From positions 215,356 to 279,355 of the forward strand of contig JAHENB010000001.1 in NCBI GenBank assembly GCA_024643345.1: DNA of 64,000 bases, given 5' to 3'. This document shows positions 1 to 8,367 of this stretch, in pieces. Position 1 is the first letter of the stretch. Each line of letters begins with the position of its first letter. A program made the position numbers and the translations under genes. Source of the stretch: Maribacter sp. GTDB taxonomy: Bacteria > Bacteroidota > Bacteroidia > Flavobacteriales > Flavobacteriaceae. Under the pieces are notes generated by a model. It did not search any database and was not told the DNA's origin. It saw only the letters and a list, made by a program, of their open reading frames with translations.

Positions 1-522
1 CCTGTTTGGCGTGAGGCCTATCTCGAAGACCTCGTCAGTTTCAATTTCAAAGACCTTTGAACATGGAGTTCCTGCCATCAGGGATTCAGGAAGTACCATG
101 ATGCCACTATGGTCTCCACCCAAACCAAGTTCATCCTCGGCACATATCATTCCATGGCTTTCCTCCCCCCGGATCTTTCCTTTTTTAATGGTTAGTGGAT
201 CGCCCAATTTGGGATGGAGGGTCGTTCCGATGGTGGCAACCGGGACTTTTTGGCCTTTCGCGACGTTCGGTGCACCACAAACGATTTGTAGGGGTTCGTC
301 TTGTCCTATATCAACCAAGGTCAACTTCAATTTATCGGCATTGGGATGTTTTTCACAGCTTAGTACGTGGCCAACAACCACCCCTTCAAGGCCCCCTGGT
401 ACCGATTCAAAAGTGGTAATGCCTTCTACCTCAAGGCCAAGATCGGTCAACAGTTCCGCAGTTTTTTTGGCAGGCCAATCGATATGCAGAAACTGTTTTA
501 ACCAGTTATACGAAATGTTCAT
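1..522 (-). CDS. pheT: phenylalanine--tRNA ligase beta subunit (N-terminal part, cut by window edge)
   Basis: The minus strand is open from an ATG at 520-522 to the window edge (174 codons), so only the N-terminus is seen. It begins MNISYNWLKQFL, the usual start of bacterial PheT, followed by the EMAP/OB-fold tRNA-binding domain (about residues 40-150) with GHVLSCEKHPNADKL, IVCGAPNV and GMICAEDELGLG. PheT pairs with PheS to charge tRNA-Phe in the cytoplasm. The rest lies left of the window. Identification is firm from these motifs; the plus-strand reading frame over the same bases is a shadow. Confidence 0.95.
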   Translation of the reverse strand, partial: MNISYNWLKQFLHIDWPAKKTAELLTDLGLEVEGITTFESVPGGLEGVVVGHVLSCEKHPNADKLKLTLVDIGQDEPLQIVCGAPNVAKGQKVPVATIGTTLHPKLGDPLTIKKGKIRGEESHGMICAEDELGLGGDHSGIMVLPESLMAGTPCSKVFEIETDEVFEIGLTPNR

Positions 523-621
523 TGGTCGGTTTTAAAGCCCGTAAAGATAAAACAATGCGATTAGAACGTCAACAGCTTTACTTCCGATTTACTTTAATTT
601 TTTAGGGAAGGATATTTATCA

Positions 622-789
622 ATGATTGGAAATTTATTTACAACAAAATCGATGTTCAAAATAAGTGCTGTCTTTTTGTTTTTATTGGTTTTAACGGCCT
701 GCGGGACAACCAAATCGATAGCTCCACAACGGAAATTTAACGGTGCACATGAATTTCTTTGGATTATCGGATCACACAGGGGCATCTAA
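622..789 (+). CDS. possible 55-residue lipoprotein, perhaps a gene remnant
   Basis: Starts MIGNLFTTKSMFK, then a hydrophobic stretch ending in a lipobox-like LVLTAC-G (Cys27), so the product would be a secreted lipoprotein of about 29 residues after processing. It then stops abruptly. A +1 shift near the stop would extend the reading by about 18 codons, to a stop near 842, so this could be a broken gene instead of a real small one. I recognise no family. The signal peptide is the only solid feature. Confidence 0.35.
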   Translation: MIGNLFTTKSMFKISAVFLFLLVLTACGTTKSIAPQRKFNGAHEFLWIIGSHRGI

Positions 790-882
790 TCCGATTTTAA
801 TGGTCCAATTTTGTTTTTCCGATAAGGTTAATGCTCTGTAAAATTACCTGTGCCGTACCATGTATAATGCTATCCCGCCACT

Positions 883-1011
883 ATGTATCTTGATAAAAAA
901 GGAACGGTCAGAAAAACGCGTGGTGGATTCAATGGTCCTGTGACCGGTGAACCAAATGAAGCGTTCAAATCGGAATTCGACAGCCATGTGAAGCAGCTAT
1001 TGGAAGGATAA
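883..1011 (+). CDS. possible 42-residue hypothetical protein
   Basis: An ATG-to-TAA frame of 43 codons, convergent with leuB (stop-to-stop gap 11 bases). The product begins MYLDKKGTVRKTRGGF and ends SHVKQLLEG. Its mixed polar composition and mixed codon use look coding, unlike the stop-rich sequence around it, but I recognise no family. It could be the tail of a decayed gene that also left the lipoprotein-like frame at 622-789. Confidence 0.3.
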   Translation: MYLDKKGTVRKTRGGFNGPVTGEPNEAFKSEFDSHVKQLLEG

Positions 1012-1022
1012 GAGAAGCGCGG

Positions 1023-2141
1023 TCATATAATGGTCGACTTTCCTAAACCGATATTGTATTCATTGATATTAGTGTTGTCATCGGAGTCGGTAATTTGGCT
1101 GGCAATAAAATCGCCAACGTAATCGGTGCCGTATTTACTACTACCCAAAATATCGGGTGTGACGATTTTTTTCTTGAACGATTTACGGATGGCGGCATAA
1201 ACGGCATTCGATTCTTCCTTTAAGCCAAAATGATCCAATAACATGACCGCACTGAATATCGATGCTACGGGATTGGCCTTGTTTTTGCCTTTTGCCTGGA
1301 GAAAGGAGCCATGAACCGGTTCGAACATACTATAGTCTTCGCCGATTGAAGCGGAAGGCAGCAGCCCTTGGGATCCAATGATCACGCTTCCTTGGTCCGA
1401 AAGCATATCGCCAAACATATTGTCTGCCAAAACCACATCGAAATTTGATGGTCGCAAAAGCAATTGTACCGCCGCATTATCTATGAAAAGGCACTCCAGC
1501 GCTACTTCGGGGTAACTTTGCCCTATTGCGGTGACCACCCTGCGCCAAAGTCTTGACGTTTCGAGAACATTCGCCTTATCGACCAGGGTAAGCTTTTTCC
1601 GTCTTTTTTTTGCCGCTTTAAAGGCCAAATGGGCGATGCGGCTGATTTCATGTTCTGAATATTGACAAAGATCGGATGCTACAGTACCGTCATCACTCAA
1701 TTTTTTCTCACCAAAATAAATCCCACCGGTCAGTTCACGGAATATCACAAAGTCGGTGCCCGATACGATGTCTTTTCTTAAAGGTGAATGGCTTAAGACT
1801 TCGGCGAACATTTTTACCGGTCGAATGTTGGCAAAAAGACCAAGTTCTTTCCGTAATTGAAGTAATCCCTGTTCCGGTCTTATTTTGGCATTTGGGTCAT
1901 TGTCATATTTGGGCAGACCACTCGTGCCGTAGAGAACGGCATCTGAATCCTTACAAAGCTGAAGTGTTTGTTCAGGTAAGGGTGTCCCATATTTTTGCAT
2001 CGCAACGCCACCGACCAATGCTTTTTTGTATATAAATCGGTGATTGAAAGTCTCTTCAACGGCCTTGAGACATTTCAAGGCTTGCCCCACTACTTCGGGC
2101 CCTATACCATCTCCGCCTAAAACGGCTAGTCGCAATTGCAT
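1023..2141 (-). CDS. leuB: 3-isopropylmalate dehydrogenase
   Basis: NAD-dependent oxidative decarboxylation of 3-isopropylmalate to 2-oxoisocaproate, third step of leucine synthesis, cytoplasmic. 372 residues, normal for the family. Visible motifs: GGDGIGPEVV (9-18), RELTGGIYFG (135-144) and the Mg/substrate segment DNMFGDMLSDQGSVI, all typical of the isocitrate/isopropylmalate dehydrogenase family. The start codon overlaps the leuA stop by one base (TAATG), indicating translational coupling. leuC and leuD, often in the same operon in relatives, are not in this window. Confidence 0.95.
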   Translation of the reverse strand: MQLRLAVLGGDGIGPEVVGQALKCLKAVEETFNHRFIYKKALVGGVAMQKYGTPLPEQTLQLCKDSDAVLYGTSGLPKYDNDPNAKIRPEQGLLQLRKELGLFANIRPVKMFAEVLSHSPLRKDIVSGTDFVIFRELTGGIYFGEKKLSDDGTVASDLCQYSEHEISRIAHLAFKAAKKRRKKLTLVDKANVLETSRLWRRVVTAIGQSYPEVALECLFIDNAAVQLLLRPSNFDVVLADNMFGDMLSDQGSVIIGSQGLLPSASIGEDYSMFEPVHGSFLQAKGKNKANPVASIFSAVMLLDHFGLKEESNAVYAAIRKSFKKKIVTPDILGSSKYGTDYVGDFIASQITDSDDNTNINEYNIGLGKSTII

Positions 2142-3313
2142 TATGACACACTTTCGATATTCAGTCCCGTGGCTTCAATGATAAAATGAATATCATCGTC
2201 CAATACTTCTTTTTTGCGATCGGCAAATTTAAGGAACTCTTGGTATACCTCATCGAGCTGTAATTTGGTCAATTCATAGCCAACCAATTTGGCCCTATAA
2301 GCTAGCGCTGCCCTTCCGCTTCTGGCGGTCAGTACGATGGAGGATTCATTTACCCCGACATCAGCGGGATCGATTATTTCATAAGTTTCCCTGTTTTTGA
2401 TCACCCCGTCTTGATGGATGCCGGAACTGTGGGCAAATGCATTCGCACCGACAATGGCCTTATTGGGCTGTACCATCATGCCCATATTTTGGGATACCAT
2501 TTGACTGGTATCGAATAATAATTTGCTGTTAATATTGGTGTCAAGGCCCAAATAGGGGTGTTGCCGCAAGATCATCACCACCTCTTCCAAGGCCGTATTA
2601 CCGGCCCGTTCGCCAATGCCGTTAATGGTACATTCGATCTGTCGGGCGCCATTAATAACGCCTGCAATTGAGTTTGCCGTTGCAAGTCCCAAGTCATTGT
2701 GACAATGACACGATAACTTCGCTTTATCTATGCCCTTGACATTCTCTTTCAAATACTTCATTTTAGCCCCGTATTCATCGGGAAGGCAGTACCCCGTGGT
2801 GTCCGGAATGTTCAAAACCGTTGCCCCGGCCCTTATGACCGCTTCACATACCCTTGCAAGAAAATCGTTTTCAGTACGTCCGGCATCTTCTGCATAAAAT
2901 TCAACGTCTTCCACAAAAGTCTTGGCGTAGGCCACCGCGGCGACTGCCCGTTCTATTATGGTCTCCTTATTTGAATTGAATTTGTATTTGATATGGGAAT
3001 CGGAAGTGCCGATACCTGTATGTATTCTTGGTCGTTTGGCATGTTTTAAGGCTTCGGCAGCTACCTCAATATCTTTTTTTACCGCACGGGTCAATCCGCA
3101 AACGGTGGCATTTTTGATCAATCTTGAAATCTGGTCTACAGATTTGAAATCGCCGGGGCTCGAAATGGGAAATCCCGCCTCAATGATATCGACCCCAAGA
3201 TAATCCAATCGTTCTGCAATGATCAATTTCTGTTCGGTATCCAATTTGCAGCCCGGTACTTGCTCACCATCCCTCAATGTAGTATCAAAAATATCTACCT
3301 TATCTTTGCTCAT
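2141..3313 (-). CDS. leuA: 2-isopropylmalate synthase, short form without regulatory domain
   Basis: Condenses acetyl-CoA with 2-oxoisovalerate, the first committed step of leucine synthesis. The TIM-barrel catalytic domain is intact: [12 protein letters not shown] (10-21), metal ligands in HCHND (His203, His205), and SGIHQDG. At 390 residues it ends after the communication subdomains and lacks the roughly 120-residue C-terminal LeuA dimer domain that mediates leucine feedback inhibition in the long forms. Homocitrate or citramalate synthases share the fold, but coupling to leuB supports leucine synthesis. A small leader frame precedes it. Confidence 0.9.
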   Translation of the reverse strand: MSKDKVDIFDTTLRDGEQVPGCKLDTEQKLIIAERLDYLGVDIIEAGFPISSPGDFKSVDQISRLIKNATVCGLTRAVKKDIEVAAEALKHAKRPRIHTGIGTSDSHIKYKFNSNKETIIERAVAAVAYAKTFVEDVEFYAEDAGRTENDFLARVCEAVIRAGATVLNIPDTTGYCLPDEYGAKMKYLKENVKGIDKAKLSCHCHNDLGLATANSIAGVINGARQIECTINGIGERAGNTALEEVVMILRQHPYLGLDTNINSKLLFDTSQMVSQNMGMMVQPNKAIVGANAFAHSSGIHQDGVIKNRETYEIIDPADVGVNESSIVLTARSGRAALAYRAKLVGYELTKLQLDEVYQEFLKFADRKKEVLDDDIHFIIEATGLNIESVS

Positions 3314-3339
3314 TATATTTATGTAGTTTTAGGTACCCT

Positions 3340-3390
3340 CTACGAATTTAGGTCTAAGAGGCCACAACGTTCGAAATTACGAAAAAACAT
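3340..3390 (-). CDS. candidate leader peptide upstream of leuA
   Basis: A 16-residue frame, MFFRNFERCGLLDLNS, ending 26 bases before the leuA start. Three of its last six codons are Leu (CTC, TTA, CTA). A short inverted repeat, CCTCT at 3337-3341 against AGAGG at 3357-3361, pairs the Leu-codon segment with sequence just after the leader stop. This arrangement suggests leucine-responsive attenuation or translational coupling of leuA-leuB. No terminator hairpin is visible between the leader and leuA, so the mechanism is open. Confidence 0.45.
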   Translation of the reverse strand: MFFRNFERCGLLDLNS

Positions 3391-3461
3391 TTACAACGTT
3401 AAATTAGTTACATGGTATTTCAATGAATTGATTTACAAATGGTTAAACGCTATTTATTACG

Positions 3462-5006
3462 ATGACAAATACCCATAAAGATGCCCTGTTTGTATTGGTG
3501 AAATCGCTCTCCAAGTCTGAAAAGAGACAGTTTAAACTTTACGTAGGCAGGTTGGGCGTCAATACCGATGCGAAGTTTTTGGCGCTTTTTAACCTGATGG
3601 ACAAGGTCAAAAAATATGATGAGAAAGCCATATTGGAAAGTGGTATTGTGAAAAAGGCGCAATTATCGAACCTAAAGGCGCATCTCTACAAACAGATATT
3701 GGTTAGTTTAAGGCTTAACCCGGTAAACCAGACCATCAGGCTTCAAATTCGTGAACAACTCGATTTTGCCACCATCCTATATCAAAAAGGTTTATATAAA
3801 CAGAGCTTAAAAATCTTGGACAAGGCAAAGGCCACTGCCATTGAAAATGAAGAGAAGAACATCGCTTATGAAATCGTTGAACTGGAAAAAATCATAGAGA
3901 CCCAATTCATTACCCGCAGCATACCCGATAGGGCCGACGAACTTGCGATACAGGCCAAAGAACTCTCTGCGATGAACGTAATGACCAGTAAGCTCTCTAA
4001 CCTATCTTTGCAATTGTATGGTATTATGTTAAAAGTAGGCTATGTGCAAAGCGATGAGGATTACAAAAAGGTAAAGGATTATTTTGAAAGCCACCTGCCA
4101 AAATACAATCTTCAGGAACTGGGATTTCGCGAAAAACTTTGGTTGTACAAGGCCCATTTGTGGTATAGTTTTTTAGTTCAGGATTTTCTTTCATCCTTTA
4201 GATATGCCAGTAAATGGGTTGATCTTTTCTATGAAAACAAGGAACAGATTTATTTGAACCCCGTTTTCTTTCTCAAGGGAAACCATTATTTATTGGAATC
4301 ACTTTTCTATGTCAAATACAGTTCCCAATTCAGACAGACCCTTGAAAAATTGGAAAAAGTAGTGGGCAGTAGCGATTTTCCTAAAAACGACAATATTGCC
4401 TCCCTGACCTTTCTCTACCTCAATGCGAATAAGTTAAATCTACACTTCTTGGAAGGTACCTTTCAAAAAGGACTGTACCTGGTAAAGATTATCGAATATG
4501 GCATTAATAAGCATAAAGAGCGGATCGATGCCCATCATATCATGGTGCTGTACTATAAGATCGCGTGTTTGTATTTTGGCACCGGCGACAATAAGACTTG
4601 TATTGTCTATTTGAAAAAAATCATCAATAACAAGAACCTGAAAATGAGGGAAGATCTTCTTTGTTTCGCAAGGGTTTTGAGTTTGGTCGCACATTACGAG
4701 GCTGGCATGGATTATCATTTGGAAGTTCAGTTGCGAAGTACCTATAAGTTCTTATTGAAAATGAACGACCTTCATGCGGTTCAAAAGGAAATGATTAAAT
4801 TTTTAAGGAATTTAGGGAACATATACCCCCATGAACTTCAAAATGAATTCCAGAAATTACATACAGAACTCAAAAAATATGAAGATCACCCCTATGAAAA
4901 ACGGGCGTTTTTATATCTCGATATTATTTCTTGGTTGGAAAGTCATCTAGAGAATAAACCGGTGGCTCAAATTATTAGGGAAAAGGCCATGGCACATACC
5001 AGATAA
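3462..5006 (+). CDS. unknown all-helical TPR-like protein
   Basis: 514 residues with no signal peptide or membrane segment, so probably cytoplasmic. The N-terminus carries a run LSKSEKRQFKLYV (about 16-28) that looks like a conserved start, followed by repeated amphipathic helices such as LYKQSLKILDKAKATA and FRYASKWVDLFYEN that resemble degenerate TPRs. No catalytic motif is evident. It begins 148 bases from leuA, divergently, and is followed after three bases by the EamA transporter, so the two may be co-transcribed. I do not recognise a named family. Confidence 0.8.
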   Translation: MTNTHKDALFVLVKSLSKSEKRQFKLYVGRLGVNTDAKFLALFNLMDKVKKYDEKAILESGIVKKAQLSNLKAHLYKQILVSLRLNPVNQTIRLQIREQLDFATILYQKGLYKQSLKILDKAKATAIENEEKNIAYEIVELEKIIETQFITRSIPDRADELAIQAKELSAMNVMTSKLSNLSLQLYGIMLKVGYVQSDEDYKKVKDYFESHLPKYNLQELGFREKLWLYKAHLWYSFLVQDFLSSFRYASKWVDLFYENKEQIYLNPVFFLKGNHYLLESLFYVKYSSQFRQTLEKLEKVVGSSDFPKNDNIASLTFLYLNANKLNLHFLEGTFQKGLYLVKIIEYGINKHKERIDAHHIMVLYYKIACLYFGTGDNKTCIVYLKKIINNKNLKMREDLLCFARVLSLVAHYEAGMDYHLEVQLRSTYKFLLKMNDLHAVQKEMIKFLRNLGNIYPHELQNEFQKLHTELKKYEDHPYEKRAFLYLDIISWLESHLENKPVAQIIREKAMAHTR

Positions 5007-5009
5007 TCC

Positions 5010-5876
5010 TTGGAGACCAGACCCGCTTTCACCGCAAGAAATTTAATTGAGCTCAATGTGGCCATGTTGTTCCTTGGTACTTCCGGGCCTTTCGGAAAGT
5101 TTATCACCCTTCCGATTCCGCTGACCATTGCCGTTCGGGCCATTCTGGCGCTGCTATTATTGTTGGCATACTGCAAATGGCGTAAAATTTCTTTCTCCCT
5201 ACAAAAAAAGGATGTGCTTCCCATTGCCCTTGCGGGGCTGTTGATGTGCTTTCATTGGCTGGCCTATTTTAAGGCGTTACAATTATCGAACGTTGCCATC
5301 GGAATGCTATCATTATTTACCTACCCGGTCATCACCGCATTTTTGGAGCCACTGTTCTTAAAGACCAGATTTCAGAGAATGCATTTGGTATTGGCCCTTT
5401 TGGTGTTAACGGGAATCTGGTTTTTGGCCCCAAAGTCAGGTTCGGGCCATTCGTATAATTTGGCCATTGGTTTTGGAATATTCTCTGCTCTTTGTTACGC
5501 CCTGCGAAATCTGATTCTAAAAATCAAGGTTGACCGCTACCAAGGGTCCCTCCTGATGGGATATCAGATGGTCGTGGTATGTATCATATTGTTGCCGGCT
5601 TATTTCATCTATGATCTTGGCCCCATGCAGTTCCAATGGAAAGGACTCATAGGGGTAGCCCTAATTACGACCGCTTTGGGGCACACTATGTTCATCAATA
5701 CCTTTAAGCACTTCTCCATCACCGCCATTAGCATCATCAGCGGGATACAGCCGGTATATGGGATTCTGATAGGGGTATTGTTCCTTTCCGAAGTCCCTTC
5801 ATGGTCGACCCTGTTCGGAGGGGCCTTAATTCTGATATCGGTGGTCATCGAGAGCGTGAATGCTTATCGAAAATAA
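5010..5876 (+). CDS. EamA/DMT-family transporter
   Basis: 288 residues, about ten hydrophobic segments in two repeated halves of five, as in the drug/metabolite transporter superfamily. The first repeat begins at LNVAMLFLGTSGPFGK (about 15-30) and the second at IGFGIFSALCYALRN (about 153-167). The protein is an inner-membrane transporter; the substrate cannot be deduced. The start is a TTG three bases after the previous stop; the first in-frame ATG (Met18) lies inside the first membrane helix, so the TTG is preferred. Confidence 0.85.
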   Translation: METRPAFTARNLIELNVAMLFLGTSGPFGKFITLPIPLTIAVRAILALLLLLAYCKWRKISFSLQKKDVLPIALAGLLMCFHWLAYFKALQLSNVAIGMLSLFTYPVITAFLEPLFLKTRFQRMHLVLALLVLTGIWFLAPKSGSGHSYNLAIGFGIFSALCYALRNLILKIKVDRYQGSLLMGYQMVVVCIILLPAYFIYDLGPMQFQWKGLIGVALITTALGHTMFINTFKHFSITAISIISGIQPVYGILIGVLFLSEVPSWSTLFGGALILISVVIESVNAYRK

Positions 5877-5880
5877 ATCT

Positions 5881-5914
5881 AGCCTTGATGTGAAAAACGT
5901 ATAGCTAAAAGGCT
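5881..5914. terminator. weak hairpin between convergent genes
   Basis: AGCCTT at 5881-5886 can pair with AAGGCT at 5909-5914 around a 22-base loop, followed on the plus strand by TTGTTT. It lies between the convergent EamA and RluA genes. The short stem and long loop make this a weak call. Confidence 0.25.
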
Positions 5915-5934
5915 TTGTTTCCCTTCGCATTGCT

Positions 5935-6630
5935 TCAGCAGGCATCCCAAATTGGATCTTTTGGAGGTGCCGCAATGAAATCCAAGGGTTCTTTTTTTAC
6001 GGGATGTATAAAGAACAAGCGCCTCGCATGTAAATGAATGCTTCCGTCTTTGTTACTACGGTCATAGCCATATTTAAGATCCCCTTTGATCGGACAACCT
6101 ATCGCCGCCAGTTGTGCCCTTATTTGGTGGTGCCTTCCCGTAAACAGATCGATTTCCAATAAGAAATAACGATCTAGTTTTTTGACGACCCTGTATTCCA
6201 TGATCGCTTTTTTACTTTCCGGTATTTCATTCGGGTACGCATATGATTTATTCTGCTTCGGATTGCGCTTCAGCCAATGGATGAGCCTGTCGTTTTCTTT
6301 GTCAGGTCTCTTCTTTACTATGGCCCAATAGGTTTTTAAGGCCTCTTTTTCGGAAAATAGCCGATTGAGCCTTGGCAATGCCTTCGAAGTCTTTGCAAAA
6401 ATCACAATGCCTGAGGTGGGCCTGTCCAGTCGATGGGCCACGCCCAAATAAACATTGCCCGGTTTGTCGTACTTATCCTTGAGGAAAGCCTTAACGACCT
6501 CGCTTAAAGGAGCATCTCCCGTTTTATCGCCCTGAACGATATCACCTGGCCGTTTATTGATGGCAATGAGGTGGTTGTCTTCATAGAGCACCAAAAGATT
6601 TTCGTGATTTGAAATTATTTTTGACTCCAC
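5935..6630 (-). CDS. RluA-family RNA pseudouridine synthase
   Basis: Isomerises a uridine in rRNA or tRNA to pseudouridine. 231 residues with no S4 domain, so the minimal catalytic form. The family signature GVAHRLDRPTSGIVIFAK lies at 63-80, with catalytic Asp69 in HRLD. The later segments FTGRHHQIRAQLA and GDLKYG are also typical. The target site cannot be set from sequence; RluC, RluD and TruC-like members share these motifs. Convergent with the EamA gene and downstream of panB on the same strand, 167 bases apart. Confidence 0.9.
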   Translation of the reverse strand: MESKIISNHENLLVLYEDNHLIAINKRPGDIVQGDKTGDAPLSEVVKAFLKDKYDKPGNVYLGVAHRLDRPTSGIVIFAKTSKALPRLNRLFSEKEALKTYWAIVKKRPDKENDRLIHWLKRNPKQNKSYAYPNEIPESKKAIMEYRVVKKLDRYFLLEIDLFTGRHHQIRAQLAAIGCPIKGDLKYGYDRSNKDGSIHLHARRLFFIHPVKKEPLDFIAAPPKDPIWDAC

Positions 6631-6691
6631 TTATAAGCCGGTTTTAAGTCTGAATGTTAATAAAACGACTAGGGTCGCACCTCAGGATTAA

Positions 6692-6814
6692 TTAAAAGAG
6701 GTCATGCTCAATGGCGCCTATGAACTGGGCCAAAACCGAACCGATGGCATGCCCTTGTGCAGGTTGAAAGTCCATTCCCGAATATTCTAAAAAACCTTCA
6801 ATACTGTTCTTCAT
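6692..6814 (-). CDS. possible 40-residue ORF overlapping the end of panB
   Basis: A frame of 41 codons starts with ATG AAG AAC inside the last 17 bases of panB and ends before the RluA gene. The product begins [16 protein letters not shown] and ends [13 protein letters not shown]. Its composition looks protein-like, and it could be translated by coupling to panB. No family is recognised. It may also be chance or the remnant of a lost gene; panB itself ends normally (DEEQY), so this is not its lost tail. Confidence 0.25.
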   Translation of the reverse strand: MKNSIEGFLEYSGMDFQPAQGHAIGSVLAQFIGAIEHDLF

Positions 6815-7616
6815 CACTGGGAAAATCCTTGCTTTTCACGTCGGACACATATCTTGAAATGGCATTTCCCATATCTTCGTATAAATTCATATATCGGCGC
6901 AAAAAACGGGGATTGAACTCATGTGTCATCCCTAAGAGATCATGGATTACCAGCACTTGTCCGTCGGCATATTTACCGGCCCCGATACCGATCGTGGGGA
7001 TTGAAATACTCTCTGAAACCTTTTTGGTCAAGCTAGCTGGGATTTTTTCAAGGACGATGGCGAAACAACCCAATTTCTCAAGCATACTGGCATCTTGCAT
7101 CAGTTTTTCGGCCTCGGTCTCTTCCTTGGCACGTACTGAATAGGTGCCGAATTTATAGATCGACTGTGGCGTCAAGCCCAAATGGCCCATCACGGGAATT
7201 CCAGCATTGAGGATTCGCTTTACAGATTCCTTAATTTCAAGGCCCCCTTCTAGTTTTACGGCATGTGCCCCGCTTTCCTTCATGATACGTATCGCAGAAC
7301 GTAACGCTTCCTTGGGATCGCTTTGGTAACTTCCAAAAGGGAGGTCGACTACCACCAAAGCCCTATCAACGGCCCTTATTACAGACGCGGCATGGTAGAT
7401 TATTTGATCTAAGGTAATGGGCAAGGTCGTTTCGTGTCCGGCCATTACGTTACTGGCCGAATCCCCAACGAGGATGACATCCATATTGGCGGAGTCTACT
7501 ATTTTTGCCATGGAATAATCGTAGGCCGTTAGCATGGAAATTTTTTCCTTGTTCTTTTTCATTTCCACCAACGACTTCACGGTGACTCTTTTGTATTCTT
7601 TTTTGGCAGTTGACAT
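6798..7616 (-). CDS. panB: 3-methyl-2-oxobutanoate hydroxymethyltransferase
   Basis: Transfers a hydroxymethyl group from methylene-tetrahydrofolate to 2-oxoisovalerate, giving ketopantoate for pantothenate and CoA. 272 residues, full length. Motifs: [14 protein letters not shown] (28-41), metal-binding VGDSASNV (50-57), KLEGG (121-125), [10 protein letters not shown] (143-152), and catalytic Glu190 in VLEKIPA. It uses the same 2-oxoisovalerate that feeds LeuA, but sits in a separate transcription unit. Upstream, 176 bases separate it from the divergent NTF2-like gene. Confidence 0.95.
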   Translation of the reverse strand: MSTAKKEYKRVTVKSLVEMKKNKEKISMLTAYDYSMAKIVDSANMDVILVGDSASNVMAGHETTLPITLDQIIYHAASVIRAVDRALVVVDLPFGSYQSDPKEALRSAIRIMKESGAHAVKLEGGLEIKESVKRILNAGIPVMGHLGLTPQSIYKFGTYSVRAKEETEAEKLMQDASMLEKLGCFAIVLEKIPASLTKKVSESISIPTIGIGAGKYADGQVLVIHDLLGMTHEFNPRFLRRYMNLYEDMGNAISRYVSDVKSKDFPSDEEQY

Positions 7617-7792
7617 TTACTCTTTTTTAAGTGCGATAAAAGTAAGGAAATTGTTTTAGGCTTTTCCATTTGTACATTGATGTTCGATAACAATCGTTGA
7701 AATTGCAAATTTTTTCCGGTCAATGCCTTGGTTATCTTTATAATTACCGACAAACTTCTTAATTTATTTTACATTTGAAGAAAGCCAAACCA

Positions 7793-8248
7793 ATGAAAAT
7801 CGCATTTACCATCTTTCTTGTATTTTGGGTTTCCCAAGGGTCAGCACAGGAATCTGAGAAAGAGGCCGTTAAAAAAACCATTGAAACATTTTTTGAAGGC
7901 TTCCATCGACAGGATTCGGTGATGATCAGGCAAACCGTCGATCAAAATATCATTTTGCAGACAATTGGGAATGATTCCCTGGGAAATGTCATTGTACATA
8001 CCGAAGTGTTTTCCGATTTTCTGAAATCGATTGTAGGCATCCCAGATTCGACTCTATTCCAAGAGGTCATCAAAAGTTTTTCCATTCAGGTAGACGGACC
8101 AATGGCCAACGCCTGGACGCCATATGATTTCATGCTAAATGGTAGTTTTCACCACTGTGGGGTCAATTCCTTCCAATTGGTGAAAGATCATGAACAATGG
8201 AATATTATTTATCTTATCGATACCCGTCGTAAGGATGGCTGTGAATGA
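7793..8248 (+). CDS. secreted NTF2/SnoaL-like protein
   Basis: 151 residues if started at ATG 7793; a TTG six codons upstream (7775) is in frame but would put charged residues before a clear signal peptide (MKIAFTIFLVFWVSQGSAQ). The mature part, EAVKKTIETFFEGFHRQD, then alternating strands ending in QWNIIYLIDTRRK, matches the nuclear-transport-factor-2-like fold of DUF4440 or SnoaL-like proteins. It is probably periplasmic. No catalytic assignment is possible; members bind small molecules or have lyase or isomerase roles. Confidence 0.75.
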   Translation: MKIAFTIFLVFWVSQGSAQESEKEAVKKTIETFFEGFHRQDSVMIRQTVDQNIILQTIGNDSLGNVIVHTEVFSDFLKSIVGIPDSTLFQEVIKSFSIQVDGPMANAWTPYDFMLNGSFHHCGVNSFQLVKDHEQWNIIYLIDTRRKDGCE

Positions 8249-8367
8249 CTCTCAAAATAATTCGATTGAACAATAGGTGGCAACCGTATAAAAAAGAGAT
8301 TGCTTTTTTGCGAGCCATTGAATAGACATATATTTAACACAATCAAATTTTAAAACAAAGGATTATC

